Source: Clytia hemisphaerica (Eukaryota; Cnidaria; Hydrozoa; Leptothecata; Clytiidae). Taken from it: 64,000 nucleotides of DNA. Shown here in pieces: positions 21,060 through 33,700 of this stretch (position 1 is the stretch's first letter; every line of letters begins with the position of its first letter). The notes beneath the pieces were generated by a model, which saw nothing but the letters and a program-made list of their open reading frames with translations, was not told the DNA's origin and ran no database searches. The translations under genes and the position numbers were made by a program. The DNA lies in contig CACVBU010000196.1 in the NCBI GenBank assembly GCA_902728285.1, positions 436,769 through 500,768 on the forward strand, in the 5' to 3' direction.

Positions 21060-24000
21060 ATGTCGGAAAAGAAAGATAATTTATCATGTGTTTTGTATGG
21101 TGCCGGTGACATGCGCCTGGTAAGTTACGCTTCGTTTTCGTCTCATTTTTTAAGACAAAGAAACCATAATTTCTTGGCTTTGCTTTTTCCTTCGAAAAGT
21201 GCTCCCTAGAGTCTCATATCGGAGTCTTTTGCACAATATTATCAAAATTTGTGACGGTTAAAAATTCTTTATATGACGTCAACATGAAATTTTTCAGGCA
21301 AAACTTTAAAACAATTCTAAAAATTGGCTTAGATATAATCTAACTTAAAATTCGAGTACAATGGAAGTACAATCCTTCTTTATAGGAGCAAAGAGGTGTC
21401 CCTAAACCCAAGGATGATGGTATGACTACTTTTGTACATCTATATTCCATACATTGGTCTATTCAATTAGAAATCCATGCAGGGGGGGGGTGGGGTGTAC
21501 AAACCTTTTCAAGTCAAAATAAAATTGTTGGAAATGCGAGGATACCCCCTGGAAAATGGCCCAAAATATGCAAAGAAACTCTTGGAAATTTTTTTTGTCC
21601 ACTGGAAAATGAAAAAACACTCTTTTCGACACTAATTTTTCTCAGGTTACCCCCTGGAAATGTTCGTCCACCCCCCTGGTATGGAGATAAAATGCAATGG
21701 GCCATTTCAACATTCTTATCCTTCATTTATAGAATAAAGGCTTTCTCATATTTGAATGATATTTTTATAGAGGTTTTGCTTTCGATGCATTCAGTGGGAA
21801 TCTGTGGAAGTGATATCCATTACTACAAACATGGCCGCATTGGAAATTTCGTGGTCAACAAACCAATGGTGATGGGACACGAGGCTAGTGGAACTGTTGT
21901 AGCCTGTGGCAAGGATGTCAAACATCTAAAGAAAGGTAATATACTAACAAGACTTGAGAGAAGAGCTAGGTTCTCTGTTGGTTGAATGTACCTACAAATC
22001 ACCTAAGATACATGTATAGTCTTATAGTAGAGTTTTGCTACTATTTCGGTTTTTTAAACTCTTATCATTTTGATATGCAAGTCATTCACCCCATTCTCTT
22101 GTTCATGGTTTAAATATCGTAGATTCAACTTAGCTAGACCAATATCTGTTTACAACAGTTTCAACTCTACTAGCAATATATAATCTGCCTTCTTTCAGGA
22201 GACCGGGTAGCAATCGAGCCAGGAGTTCCTTGCAGAAAGTGTATTCGTTGTAAATCAGGGAGATATAACCTGTGTCCAGATATCTTCTTTTGTGCCACAC
22301 CACCAGACGATGGGAATCTTTGCCGTTTTTACACACACGCTGCTGACTTCTGTTATCGGTTTGTCATGTTTCATTTTTCACTGAAAGTACTTTTTTTGGA
22401 AGAGTCTCTTTCTTGGGAAAGAAGGCCAATACCTTGATGTTATAGAACAAACTAGATTAAATTGCAAATTGATATCTAGAGCTCTGACCATAGTTATAAA
22501 ACCCTTTTTTTACTGAAGATAAAGCCTTTGCTTTAGGTTTTAACACTTTTATTTAACGATCGATCATCATTTTCCTTTGTTGTTGCAGGCTTCCTGATCA
22601 CGTGACTTTTGAGGAAGGTGCATTGCTGGAACCCCTATCAGTCGGTATTTATGCATGTCAACGAGCTTCTGTTACCAATGGTGACAGGATACTTATTTGT
22701 GGAGCAGGTTAGTGCTGTGATTTTATCGCGGGAAAGTTGAATAGCCCTCTACATACAGCACCCTCTGTCTTACAGCCCCGTTGGAACTTCTTCACACAAT
22801 TGGGATGAAGATTTCTATCGAAATCCCAATTTGGATAGATATTCTATTGTTTTCAGCTCATAAACTCCAGTGTGATGGTTTTGGAATGCAATTTTTCCAT
22901 TAAATTTAAAATGGGCATGACAATTTTCCAGTTAAGCTGTAACTGTAGGATATATTTCCCAACGGGGACAAAATTTCGGCCATCTGCCACCGGGGCACTG
23001 GTCCCGCCAGGTCTGTGGCACAGGGTTGTCATACATGTATGGAAGTTGTTTAAGCTTTTTGAGTTATTTGAGCTATCATATTCAAGCTTTTTCAATATAA
23101 AAGGATTTATATGTTACTCTTTATATGATTTTAGGACCAATTGGTTTAGTAACATTATTGGCGGCAAAATCGTCTGGTGCAAGTGAAGTGGCTATCACAG
23201 GTAAAAAATTATGCCAACCCCACTGATTGAAGAAATATCGGATAAAATCTTGCACTTAAACAAATGAAATTCATTGTTAGTGGTGTTTAATTTCATAACT
23301 GTAACGGCTTTTGCCTTTAGAGGCATTTCGAAGTACAAACTATCTCTGGCCTCATATCTCTTGCTTCTTGCTACCTCGACTAATAACATGTTCCTTAAGA
23401 AACTAAACGATTGATTTCAAGTGTATGTTTCTTTTACCCATACCCAATGTTTGTGAAGACGGGAACCATCTGGTTATAACTCTGACCATCAATATCAGAT
23501 TGTAATCAGCTAAAACTTGTTGCTGATCCTTTCATCCCAATGATGAAATCATCAAACATCAAACAATCTCGTCCTTGGGACAAATCCCCTTTAATACTTC
23601 AGATCTTGACGAAGGACGACTGTCAATGGCAAAACAACTTGGTGCTGATGTTACTATTAGAATTCAAAGCAAAGATGGTAGAGAAGTAGCGAAACAAATC
23701 GAAAGTGTGTTCGGCGAGAGTGACAAAACAATCGAATGCACTGGAGTAGAGTCGAGCATCACTTCCGCTATTCTTGTGAGTAATTGGTGACATCTTGTTA
23801 AAAGACAAAATCGTATATTCAAAATGAGGTTTCTCTGATATGAGTGAGGTATTTTAATCAAATAGCCTGTTGTTTAGTCAAGCTTTACAATTTAGACCCG
23901 GAGAGGGGGGTACTAGGATTGCGAGCTGATGGGGGAGTGCCGCTCGACTATTGACCCCTAGACAAAGAAAAATTTTGTGAATTTTACGATCCATATTGGG

Positions 24001-24872
24001 ACAAATTTGACCAAATTTCGATCTTTCCGGGGGTAAAAAGTTGAAATTTTCCTATTTCTCCAACCCTTAGTGAGACTGAAATAGATAGACCTCTTATTCA
24101 TGAATCATCATTGTAAACCAACTTAACATTTTGAAATATAATTGATTTCTTTCATTCACTCCAGGCAACACGTTGTGGTGGAACGCTTGTCATCGTGGGG
24201 TCTGGGACGGGTGATTCAACAATCCCATTGAACACGGCACGACGCAAAGAAATTGATATTCGTGGTGTTTTCAGATATGCTAATTGGTATGTGGAGGAAT
24301 CGTTTTTGGGTTGCTGGATCTAGTTTCCAGACCTTTTTCAATCTAGTAACCAGCAAAGTCACTTGCACCTCTTTTTAATTTTATTAATTAATTTTTACAA
24401 TCGGACTTTTCATAAATTACGTCAAGGACATTACTTGCCTCGCAAACAGTTTCCATGGTGACTATGTCCTTGAGACACAAAATGATTTTATGAATAGAAA
24501 GTAGTTTTAATTAAATCCACTGGGAGTTAATCACCATGGCGATAATTTCAAAACGAGGCAAGTGATGTTCGTGACGTAATGAAAAGGTCTATTGCGAGCA
24601 CTATCAGAATCATGGAACTAAGGGACTTGGTTCGAGTTTGGATATTTTCTTTTCCCGCAAATGTAAACAGATTTTAGCGACCTGATCACTATTTATCTCA
24701 TCTTTTTAATTCTAGTTACCCGGTAGCGTTGAATATGGTAGCCTCAGGACAGATCAACGTCAAGCTTCTTGTCACGCACCGTTTCGCATTAGAAGATTCC
24801 CATGATGCATTTCGAACATCAGCTAGCAACAAAGATGGCGCCATCAAAGTAATGATTAAATGTAGTAAATAG
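21060..24872 (+). CDS. SORD: Sorbitol dehydrogenase, 9 coding exons, complete
   Basis: Exons: 21060-21119, 21386-21419, 21771-21935, 22199-22358, 22589-22707, 23135-23200, 23603-23775, 24165-24286, 24716-24872. All junctions are GT/AG with matching phases, giving 351 aa (vertebrate enzymes are about 357). It is a zinc-dependent medium-chain dehydrogenase that oxidises sorbitol to fructose with NAD+, the second step of the polyol pathway, in the cytosol. Catalytic zinc ligands are visible: Cys43 (GICGSD), His68 and Glu69 (GHEASG) and the conserved Glu154. The Rossmann loop is GAGPIG, and an Asp after the second strand (TDLDEGR) indicates NAD rather than NADP. Cys98, Cys101, Cys104 and Cys112 form a structural-zinc set. 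The start ATG follows a short AT-rich leader. Introns 2, 7 and 8 carry repeat elements. Confidence 0.96.
21475..21690. mobile_element. G-rich-ended MITE in SORD intron 2
   Basis: The left end GGGGGGGGTGGGGTGTACAA and the inverted right end (GTTCGTCCACCCCCCTGG) bound about 215 bp with internal CCCCTGGAAAATGG-like repeats. It is upstream of SORD exon 3 and removed by splicing; the frame that runs through it into exon 3 is not coding. Confidence 0.5.
23893..24090 (+). repeat. Truncated copy of the G/C-ended element in SORD intron 7
   Basis: It matches the left half of 55465-55808: GGGGGGTACTAGGATTGCGA, then GACAAATTTGACCAAATTTC and GGGGGTAAAAAGTTGAAATT. The C-rich right end is missing. Confidence 0.6.
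24405..24588. mobile_element. MITE in SORD intron 8
   Basis: The left arm ACTTTTCATAAATTACGTCA and the inverted right arm TGACGTAATGAAAAGGT continue inward with CTTGCCTCG and its complement, giving about 35-bp TIRs over 184 bp. A homologous one-armed copy is at 33476-33605. Confidence 0.65.
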
Positions 24873-24935
24873 ATGATGTTATGATGTAAATAATTTTGTT
24901 CAATATCGGACTATATAGACTGAGAATATAATCAA

Positions 24936-24941
24936 AATAAA
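24936..24941 (+). terminator. SORD polyadenylation signal
   Basis: AATAAA lies 64 bp after the SORD stop codon. A second AATAAA is near 25014. Confidence 0.6.
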
Positions 24942-26132
24942 ACACCGCCCTGTTAATGCTGCAATATTATAAAACTATAATCTTCTGACATTTCATTATT
25001 ATGGGAAGTGAAAGAATAAAGTTGATAGACTCTCTTTCAGAATCACAAAGTCCCATAGCAAGGTTTTTGGGAACTAAGTATAATCATGGTCGAAATATAT
25101 TGAGATTTTAGTCTATTTTAACGTTTTTCAGAATTAAAAGCTCGGGCTATTTCAGCACTTTCACTTGGAGCAGATTTGAGCTTTTAAATCAGATCCTAAG
25201 GTTCTAAATCTAAAGTTTAATTTAAACTTTAGTTGAACGCACTTACAAATCATTTGTGGTGTTTAAACAGGGAAATTCCCTTTGTCTCAAATATTTTGTC
25301 CATGATTGTGGGGTTACTTATAAAGAGGAAAATGAGAAATAAGGAGGAGATGGTTTTCGATCTCGTACCCAGAGCAACTTGCCACAACTTTTTTTTATTG
25401 ATGAGAGTGATACATTCGTGATCGAAATCAGAATCATAAAAAAGGGAACTAAAGGAATGGGTTCGAGTTTGGAAGGTTTTCAATTCTTAAAACAGCATAA
25501 ATGAAGATAAAGGTTTTTACTTATTGACAAGGTCGCTTACTGAAAATCTTCCTTGATTTAAAAAAGAAGTAGGATTATCAGATTCAGGAATTATTATAGA
25601 GACGCCATAGTGTCCTCCAGGATTTGTTCCCCGCACCAAATTCTTGATTTTTTTAAATCTCCCCGCTCTCCCCCCCAATTACTTTTCAGTTTTTTAGTTT
25701 CCCCCCTCTTTTTTGCTTTTCCCCCGGAAAATTCTGAAAATATCAGTCACCAACACTTGACACAAACGTAAAATTTTGCTGCAAAAGGAATGCTATGTAG
25801 ACAAAATAGATCGAAAATGGGTTAATGTAAACAAACATGCTTAGAAAAGCAGACTTTAAACAGCAATAAAATGAAAAATTTAAATACTAAATAAAATCAA
25901 AACAACTTTAAAAAATACTGAATATAAGGATCCTAAAATAAACACACAAGATGAAGAGATACTAAATCAAAAAAGCATTTCACACTTCCCCCACCAAATT
26001 TGCCAACTATCGATATTTTCCCCCTCTTTTCCCCCCTTTATAAACTATACTATACTATTCAAATTTTCATTCCCCCCTCACCCATCCAAAATTGGAAAAT
26101 TCGTCCCCCTCCTTTATAAAGAGGGGGGGGAG
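24942..26132. other. Intergenic DNA with pyrimidine-rich tracts
   Basis: No gene is recognised. 25610-26100 has scattered runs of 5-8 C residues with T-rich spacers, possibly a decayed C-rich-ended element, but I cannot match two ends. Confidence 0.4.
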
Positions 26133-26430
26133 CACAGATCTGTAAAGCCCGAAGGGCTAGATTTGCGGCTTTTATCGAAAAGTGAAGCCTAGGTTTGGAA
26201 GGATTTCCTACCAAAGTCACGTGACTAAAATATGCAATTTCACCGGTTTGAGAGATGTGAAATAGCGTTTGCCGCCTACATTTTTTGATCTCGCGCTCCG
26301 AAAACAATTAAAATGCTAGATCCTATCCATCGGCACGAAATTTAAAAAGTCAATTTTTTGCTTCACTTTTTTTTGCTGGAGAAAGCTTAAAGTTGCCTAT
26401 CTAGCCCTTCGGGCTTTACAGATATCTGTG
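26133..26430. mobile_element. MITE with AAAGCCCGAAGGGCT ends
   Basis: The left end CACAGATCTGTAAAGCCC, GAAGGGCTAG and the right end CTAGCCCTTCGGGCTTTACA plus GATATCTGTG are inverted repeats of about 30 bp. The terminal segment AGCCCGAAGGGCT is itself a small palindrome. It is 298 bp and non-coding. Confidence 0.7.
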
Positions 26431-26857
26431 GGGGAGAGGACATTATGGACGCTGGATTAATATCGAATGAAACGGTGGAGAGCGAAATTATTGTCCTTCC
26501 ATTATTTCAGAAAACAATCGATGTACACAATCTCGGTCAAAATATATTGAGAATAAGCTCCTAACTCAAAGTTAAAACTCAAAGTTAAAACTCTACCCTG
26601 CCAACCTAAGTTAGAGCGCTTCCAAATCGTTTATGGCTATAAGAATTCGTGAGAACTTCCTTTTTTTCTTAAATATCACTTTTTTAGTGGCACGCACGGT
26701 GGCTTTTTTAAGCTTGAAGTTTGAAAGTTTCCGGTGTCATTGGTTCAATTTCTGATTTTGCATCTTTCTCACAACTTAAAACGTCATAACAGCATATCAT
26801 TAGCAATTATGAGAAATTAGCAAAAATCAGTCAGTTGTTATCCTAGTGTCTGATGAT

Positions 26858-26998
26858 AATAGACGATATCGACTAATTCTCCCCGAATGATTACCAATGA
26901 TGCATTGCGCGGAAAGTCAATATCGTCCGTGAATTTTTTTGCGCAATGCATCATGGGTAATCATTCGGGGAGAATTCGGAAAGCCGATATCGTCTATT
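26858..26998. repeat. Compact inverted repeat (foldback MITE)
   Basis: The outer ends AATAGACGATATCG and CGATATCGTCTATT and the inner arms ATTCTCCCCGAATGATTACC and complement, followed by ATGATGCATTGCGC and complement, account for nearly all of the 141 bp. Confidence 0.7.
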
Positions 26999-27567
26999 CC
27001 ACGCAGAAACCTATGCAGAAACTAAATATAAAGAAAAAACAAAGTTTTATTTTATTTAAGCAAAAGCTTTTCGGTTAAAATCATCTTCAGCGCAAGAGCC
27101 TTAAAAAAATTAAATACGCTATCAAAAGAGAAGAAGAAATTCTTACATCTTGTCTCCACAGAGAAAGCTAAGCTGTTGTGTTCATGGCACAGACTACTAG
27201 GTCTTTTAATCAAAACTTCTAACTTCTTTCTGTTAGAGGGAACATCTGCGGGGAAAGGTTCGGAGATCGGGATTAAGTTAGATCGAGGAAATATCTATCG
27301 AAAATTTGGGAAGGTAAACATCCTTCGGGAAACCTTCCGGTTATCAAATCTCTGGATAAACAGTATCGCCTAAGTTGCAAGGTTAGACTGATGACTTAAT
27401 TAGTTGTTTTTCAAGGTCTCTGTCAGTTTAGGTTTGTCAAAATAGACTCAATCAATGCGAGGGTCTGTGACCTTTCATCTAAGGAATACACAGGAATACA
27501 TGTTTGAAATAAGCGAGGCTAAGGGCTTCAAAAAGGTTTAAAGTTCTTTAGTTCAGTAATTTGTTTA

Positions 27568-28062
27568 CTTTAATCGTAGAAATTTTAGCGAGATTAATTT
27601 TAGCGTATATTAGCGAGTCGGGAAAATCTTGATATTTTCTGGATTTATTTCAGCGAATCACGATTTCAAAAAATTTCGCATGGATAAATTTTAGCGAATA
27701 CTCGTCTGACAAAAATTTCACGATTTCATGATTTTGAAGAAAAAAATAATGTTTTTTAATAAAAAAATCAATATAGTCACATGTCTTTGTAACAGAATTC
27801 TTGACTGAGAACAGAAAAACTTGGAAATTTACGCCCCCATTACTAGTTTTGAAAAAATTATGAAAATGATAACAAAATGATTAAAATGAAAGAAAAAACA
27901 TACTGGATTTATTTTAGCGAATCAGCTTTTCGAAAAATTTCGCGCCGATAAATTTTAGCAATCTGTCAATTCGGCGCGTTTTAGCGAGATTTATTTTATC
28001 GAAAATAGGGAAAACTCGCTAAAACGCTAAAATTAGTCTCACTAAAATTTCTACGATTAAAG
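27568..28062. mobile_element. TA-flanked MITE (family B)
   Basis: The left end CTTTAATCGTAGAAATTTTA and the inverted right end TAAAATTTCTACGATTAAAG are flanked by TA on both sides (27566-27567, 28063-28064). The interior is built of units around GGATAAATTTTAGCGAA. Size 495 bp. The flank, end style and internal GCGA periodicity resemble family A (8203-8544). Confidence 0.75.
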
Positions 28063-28784
28063 TATTGATTTTCAAAGTTTTCGTAAAGTTTCAAAGGCGT
28101 GAAATAATCCACTCAGAATCACCTTTCCAACAAGGTATTAATTTTAATGATATTTTTTATTCATACAGTTTAAGAACAAAGTATCAAATTGTGTGGATTG
28201 TAAATTTTTGGAACAAATTAACTCGAAGTGTCTGATATTTAAACACAAGGAGTGATTACTTAAAAAACGAATATCTTTAGTTGGATAATTGACCATTTAT
28301 CGTATTTTTAGATATAATTTATATAGAAAATTCTGTATAATCTATAAAACATAAAGAATAAATGCTATGGTTTTTTAAATAAATACACACTGATAAAATC
28401 TATAAAAAACAAGTACAAATCTCTCTAAATCATCGTCTAAAATTTACAAAATAATTACTATAATTTGATTTAAATGCTTGAACAAAACTTATGTTACATA
28501 ATATACAAAAAAAATGTTGAGCACAACTCATTGTCAAAAAGTTTTAACCCTCCCTTGGGGTCACTAATGTTCCAAAGAAGGATGGAACAAATGTTGTTTG
28601 TGAAATTTGAAAAACTGTAATAATTGTTACTTGTATTTCCGATTTGAGGCATTTGAAAAAAGTAATTTGGTAAAATAATCTAATAATCTTTCTAAAAAAG
28701 TAAAACCTGGACTTAAAAGATTTTCGTTTTCAATATACGTTGAAACAATGTACTTTGCCAACCTCTTGCCCGTGTATCCCATGC
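28063..28784. other. Intergenic DNA 3' of LRRK2
   Basis: The stretch is AT-rich, with no exon, RNA gene or terminal-repeat element recognised. Confidence 0.4.
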
Positions 28785-28790
28785 TTTATT
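28785..28790 (-). terminator. Likely LRRK2 polyadenylation signal
   Basis: AATAAA on the minus strand, about 195 bp past the LRRK2 stop codon and beyond the 42-bp tandem repeats. Confidence 0.5.
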
Positions 28791-28887
28791 ACTTTTACTT
28801 ATGAACGCCAGAGATTATTATCTGGATTTAACAGTAAGCATAAAAAAAAGCCAATAATACGCAGGGAACGAGGTTGGTACTGCTTGG

Positions 28888-29013
28888 CAACCATGTGAAC
28901 ACTAAAACATACCCAGGGTACTGTTCTCGCAACCATGTGAACACTAAAACATACCCAGGGTACTGTTCTCGCAACCATGTGAACACTAAAACATACCCAG
29001 AGTACTGTTCTCG
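28888..29013. repeat. 42-bp tandem repeat, three units, spanning the LRRK2 stop codon
   Basis: Three head-to-tail units start at 28888, 28930 and 28972, each beginning CAACCATGTGAACACTAAAA, with one substitution in the third. The LRRK2 stop (TAG on the minus strand, 28988-28986) lies inside the third unit, so the last LRRK2 codons (ENSTLGMF) are repeat-derived and the other units fall in the 3' UTR. Confidence 0.85.
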
Positions 29014-30704
29014 CTCATCTCTTTCGCCTCATCTTCTCTTTTCTTATATACAGCCAACAAATGTTTCTTTTGTTTCGGTAACTCGCTATCCCACACCAAA
29101 CAATACCCATCCAAATTTTCTTTATTATCTTTTTGAACAGTATAAGGACTTGACCAGGGCCAGAATCCCTGACCAGAGGTGACCACGGATTGAGAGCCAC
29201 CACCGAGTCGTGGACACACTGTGATTGATCGAACCGTGGATTTACTTCTTGAAATAATGTTCAAAGGTTCTACATTTTTTGTTTTGTTTGTATCAAGAAT
29301 GATAACGTGTCCGCTTTCCGTGCCAATCCAGATATTAGAGCTCTCCACGATTGCCATGCTTATAGGGCGGCAGTCACGAGGCGTTAGGGTTGCGTATTCT
29401 TTCTGTAAAATCTCATGGCAGTCAATTACATCTGTGATGCAGGTAGAAATAAACAATTTGGATGTTTCGTACACTTTGATTTGGTGGTCTTCACGACACG
29501 TCACAAAAACACGTTTCTTTGTGACGGTTAACGCGGACACTATGTTGGGGGCTTTTGATCCGACATTTATTTGACGTACAACACGGCCAGAATCCATACG
29601 TAATTCTAAAAGCGATTGCCCGTAACCACATAATAAGGTATTTCCGAGTGTAGCTAGACATGCGATTGGTCCTTTTGGGATTTCGGCATCAATCTTGATG
29701 GGAGCGTTGGAGGCGTTGTAAGGGTTTTCACGATCGTAATCTATAAAGAAAAACGTAAATTAAGGTCATTGAGAATAAGCCTCATTAAAACAACATAATG
29801 GTATTTTTTACCTGCATACATAACAACAAAGCAGGGGGATCAATGAGAGAAATAATAGAAATATTTGACAACAATTTCTAAAGACTTACTTCCAGTCAAA
29901 AGGTCTTTTCCAGCAGCAACATGCAAATCACCAGACGCCAACCCCAAAACAATGCTATCTTTACTCGACACCACTTTCATCGAAAGGACGGCGTCGTTAA
30001 AAGTGACCACGTTATGCCGTTTCTTTGTGTCGGCATGGAAGACGATGACGTAGCCTTTATTAGTTCCAACCATCATGAAATGTTTGTAGGGCTCCATGCA
30101 TAAGATGCGTCCTTCCTTGACAAACATTCCTTGAACCGTCTAAAATAAGAATTATTATGGTAAAAGATGTACAATTTTCGTGTCAGATAAAGGGCAAAAC
30201 ACGTCAAGCTTTAATGAATATCAAATTTGAGAGCCATGATTTCAACATTAATCTCGCATAGTGTTGTGATATTTTTGTTGGAATTTCTTCACAAACTTAT
30301 TCTTTACTTTTATAAATACAGCAAAAAGTGATTTTTCTTCTTTGTCTTTATGTCCTTCATTATTAATTTCAGAAGGTTGCTTGACTTTAGTTGATTCTGG
30401 TCTTCTTCCTTTACTAAATTTGTAGTATGAAATTCATATTATTAGAATACGAAAACCTGATATTTTTCAACCAGTGTTACCTGTTTCTTATCAGCACCTA
30501 GGGTGAACCACGAGATTTGGCTTTGTTCCGTTTCTCCGCTTCCAGCCCAAACTTCGATCTTGTTCAAGTTGTCATGCGTTGTGAACTTACGAGATACCGT
30601 ACACTCGACCGATTGCTCGCGCGAGATGGCAACCTCGCGTTTTAAACAGACAATATTGGCGTCGAGTAGCGCGTCACGAATTTTGGATGCACTTGGGCGG
30701 AATT
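28986..30704 (-). CDS. LRRK2: LRRK2 exons 16-18: C-terminal WD40 region
   Basis: Residues about 2302-2710 form WD40-like blades: KIEVWAGSG, HFMMVGTNKGYVIVFHADT, IVLGLASGDLHVA, NIWIGTESGHVIILDTN, YCLVWDSEL. The order and the WIGTESGHVIILD blade match the LRRK2 WD40 domain, which binds microtubules and membranes and packs on the kinase. The end (KKREDEAKEMSENSTLGMF) corresponds to the C-terminal helix of LRRK2; its last residues come from a 42-bp tandem repeat. Confidence 0.92.
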
Positions 30705-33700
30705 CTAGTACGAGATAAACAAAGGATAAACAAATTGTGAATGGTGAAAATCAAGGAAGGGGAATTGCAATACACCCCTTAACCCAAAAGTTTTAAGGGG
30801 TTGAGGGGTTCGAATTTACCAGAATGACATCAAATATATGTATCTCTAAGTGCGTCATTACATTTAATTCTGACATTTGACTTCGATTCACTCTTTCATT
30901 TGCCAGTTCCTCGCCAACAACCAAATAACGGGAAAGACCTCATCGGTAGAACATTTGTCGGCAAAAAGTGACGAAAAAATCAAGGGTTGACGAATTTTTA
31001 TAGCCGACGATTTTTTTATACCAATGAATCTTGTAGCTGACGAATTTTTTACCGACAAGGTATTATATTGTTACTGGATAGATAAAAGCCGTGGCAGCCT
31101 TCCCTTTCATATAACTTATGGCCTATCCATCTAGTGATTCACTAGGAGACTTCTTACCAGGGTTTGGATGTAAACATTGTTGTATCAGGTTTTCGATGTC
31201 CGTCCAAGGAGCACATCCGTGTTTCGAGATGCTATTGATTGGTTTGTTCATCAGAATCATGGCGTCTAGTTGTGATTGGAATGGAACATCTCCATATGGG
31301 TGCATTCCACCCGTCACAATCTCATAGAAGGTCACTCCAAATGACACAATATCAACCTAGAAATATGAGAGGAAATTTAAGAGTTAAAAATAACAACAAC
31401 TGTTTAAAAATGGCAACTTTTTCGGCAACAATAAAACCTTATCCTACCCTTTAAAATTTGTTCCGGGAAATTCCATTAGCAAGGTTATTAGCACGGAAAA
31501 CCAATTTAAATTCGAATAGCCAACCATCCCCATAAAACCAAATAAGAAATCTTATACAACATAGCCTAGCAAGCTAAACGACTAATTCAGACATAGTAGA
31601 AATAAAGCAAAATGTAATGGAGGGGAAAACTTTAGTAATTTTTTTTATACAAAGTAAATCTCGTAACAATAATCGTATTATCATATAACGCTTACACTAC
31701 TGTATTACACGCATTATAAACGACTCCAGTCCATATACAAAAATAAAATCTTACCTTTCCATCATAAGAGATGTTCCGTTGCGAGACTTCCGGTGCTTGA
31801 TATCCAGCCGTTCCCTTGACAGCAGTCAAACCAAGAATGGAAGACCATTGAGAGATGCCGTAGTCGGAAAGTTTGACGTTGATATGCATTCCAATGGAAA
31901 GCGAGAAAACGAGTACGTTGCTAGGTTTCAAGTCACGGTACACGATGCCACGGTCGTGAAGGTAGGCTAGACCTTCGATGATCTATAAAAGAGATTTTCG
32001 TAAAAACGTAAAACAGTGTAATTGAGAAGTGAATGGGGTTGGCAATGCATCTATCAACCCTAAAGATTGAAACGCTTTAAGAGGAATTTAAAGAACTGAA
32101 AACGAATTAAGTCAGGGACAACTTGTACTATAATGATCAAACAGGTAATCGTTTCAATACGAGACATGGTTCTATTCATGTGTTGAATATCAAATATTCG
32201 AGATATTAATTTTGTTATTTTTAATGCTGAGCCTGAAAACATACAGAGAATCCAGCTGCGGTCCATCAAAAATTCACAAGATAAGGATAAGTATAAGATC
32301 TAGGAAATGTTAAAAGAGGAAATACAAAAAATGTTATGAATTTTGCCTCTTAAATCTTTAGGAGACACGAAGGAAATTAGCTTACCTGCAAACCGATCCG
32401 ATGTTGTATACCGCGACTCATCGCGCGGCCTGATTTCAAAACCACATCCAAATTACCGAGAGGGGCGTATTCCAATAGCAGCATTCTAGGTCTCAAACTG
32501 ACGCCCGTGATAGAGATCAAACAAGGGTGTTGGATTTTGGTTAGAATATCAACTTCTTGGCGGAGAAGGCGATTGGCACTGATACCCCCATTCTTGATAT
32601 AAACCTGTAGAATAAAAATCGAGAAAATATGAATATTTGCCGAATGTAAATGTAGAAAAAAAGGTTCTTTTTTGAACCATAGTTGATGGGTTTTTCCACA
32701 TTGTTTGGCCAAACGTGCGACCAAACTTTAGTAATCTCTAATTACAAAAGGGCTAAATAGCAGCTATTGTGAAGAATTCAATTACAAAAAACAAAATTCT
32801 AAGGCCTCCAGGCTTTCCCCAAACACAGAAAGAAGACATTATAAGATTCTAGCTCAACTGGATGTCGATTGATTACCTTGGCTGCAATATTTTCTCCCTC
32901 GACATTGATTTTGTAGACAGTTGAAAAAGCACCATCGCCAAGTTTCTTCTTTTTAGCACGAAGTCCGTTTTCGTCGATATTGATTCGCTCAACAATTAAG
33001 CTTTGATCAATGTCCGCGAAAACAACGTCCGGAGCGACATCCCGTATTCTGCGTGGGCCACATTGCGGGCATTCAATAATATCAGAATGATGTGATTCTT
33101 TAGTACATTGGGCCACCGTAAAATAGTGGCAATTTCCGTACAGGTCCCCACGGCACGTGTTACACGGCACCAAACGTTGAATGGAAGATCGCGACGAGTA
33201 AGATGAATCAGAGAGGCCTGGGTACCACTCCTCAATTAGATTATCGACCAAATCAACGACCACGCCCAATACCATGAACCCGTGTTGATTCATCGGCACA
33301 TAGATGTCGAAAATATTTTGTTTTTCAGGTACGGTTGTGATGAGGAACAAGGAATTCACGTCCCAAGACATATACATTCCTGTTTGCCAGTAGTCAATAA
33401 TGTTTGGCTGAAAAAGAAGGGATAAGAAAATTGTAATGAGGGCCGAAAGAGTGCTATCTTGTGAAAACTTTACTAGACGTTTTCATAAATTACGTCACGA
33501 GCATCACTTGCCTCATTTTGAAATAATTGCCATGGTGAATAACTCGCAGCGGATTTTATTATTGTGAAAAGGCCTATTACTACCATGAAGAGGCTTATTG
33601 TGAGAAAGTTTTGAATTACGAGGTATTGACACCCAGTGTTGAAAAAACAAGTAACAAAATACTGTGCAAAAGTGAAACTAAAAATTATTTTCGAATGGAT

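Noticed and set aside
21422-21985. A single long frame covering SORD exon 3 and upstream DNA
   Set aside because: It runs through a MITE and lacks SORD similarity before 21771; the acceptor TTTTTATAG at 21770 fits the phase.
25610-26110. C-rich transposon like the one at 55465
   Set aside because: The C runs are scattered and I could not match two ends or a target duplication.
28874-29182. Plus-strand frame with a repeated peptide (NHVNTKTYPGYCSR three times)
   Set aside because: It is the 42-bp tandem repeat read on the wrong strand, and it overlaps LRRK2 exon 18; nothing supports expression.
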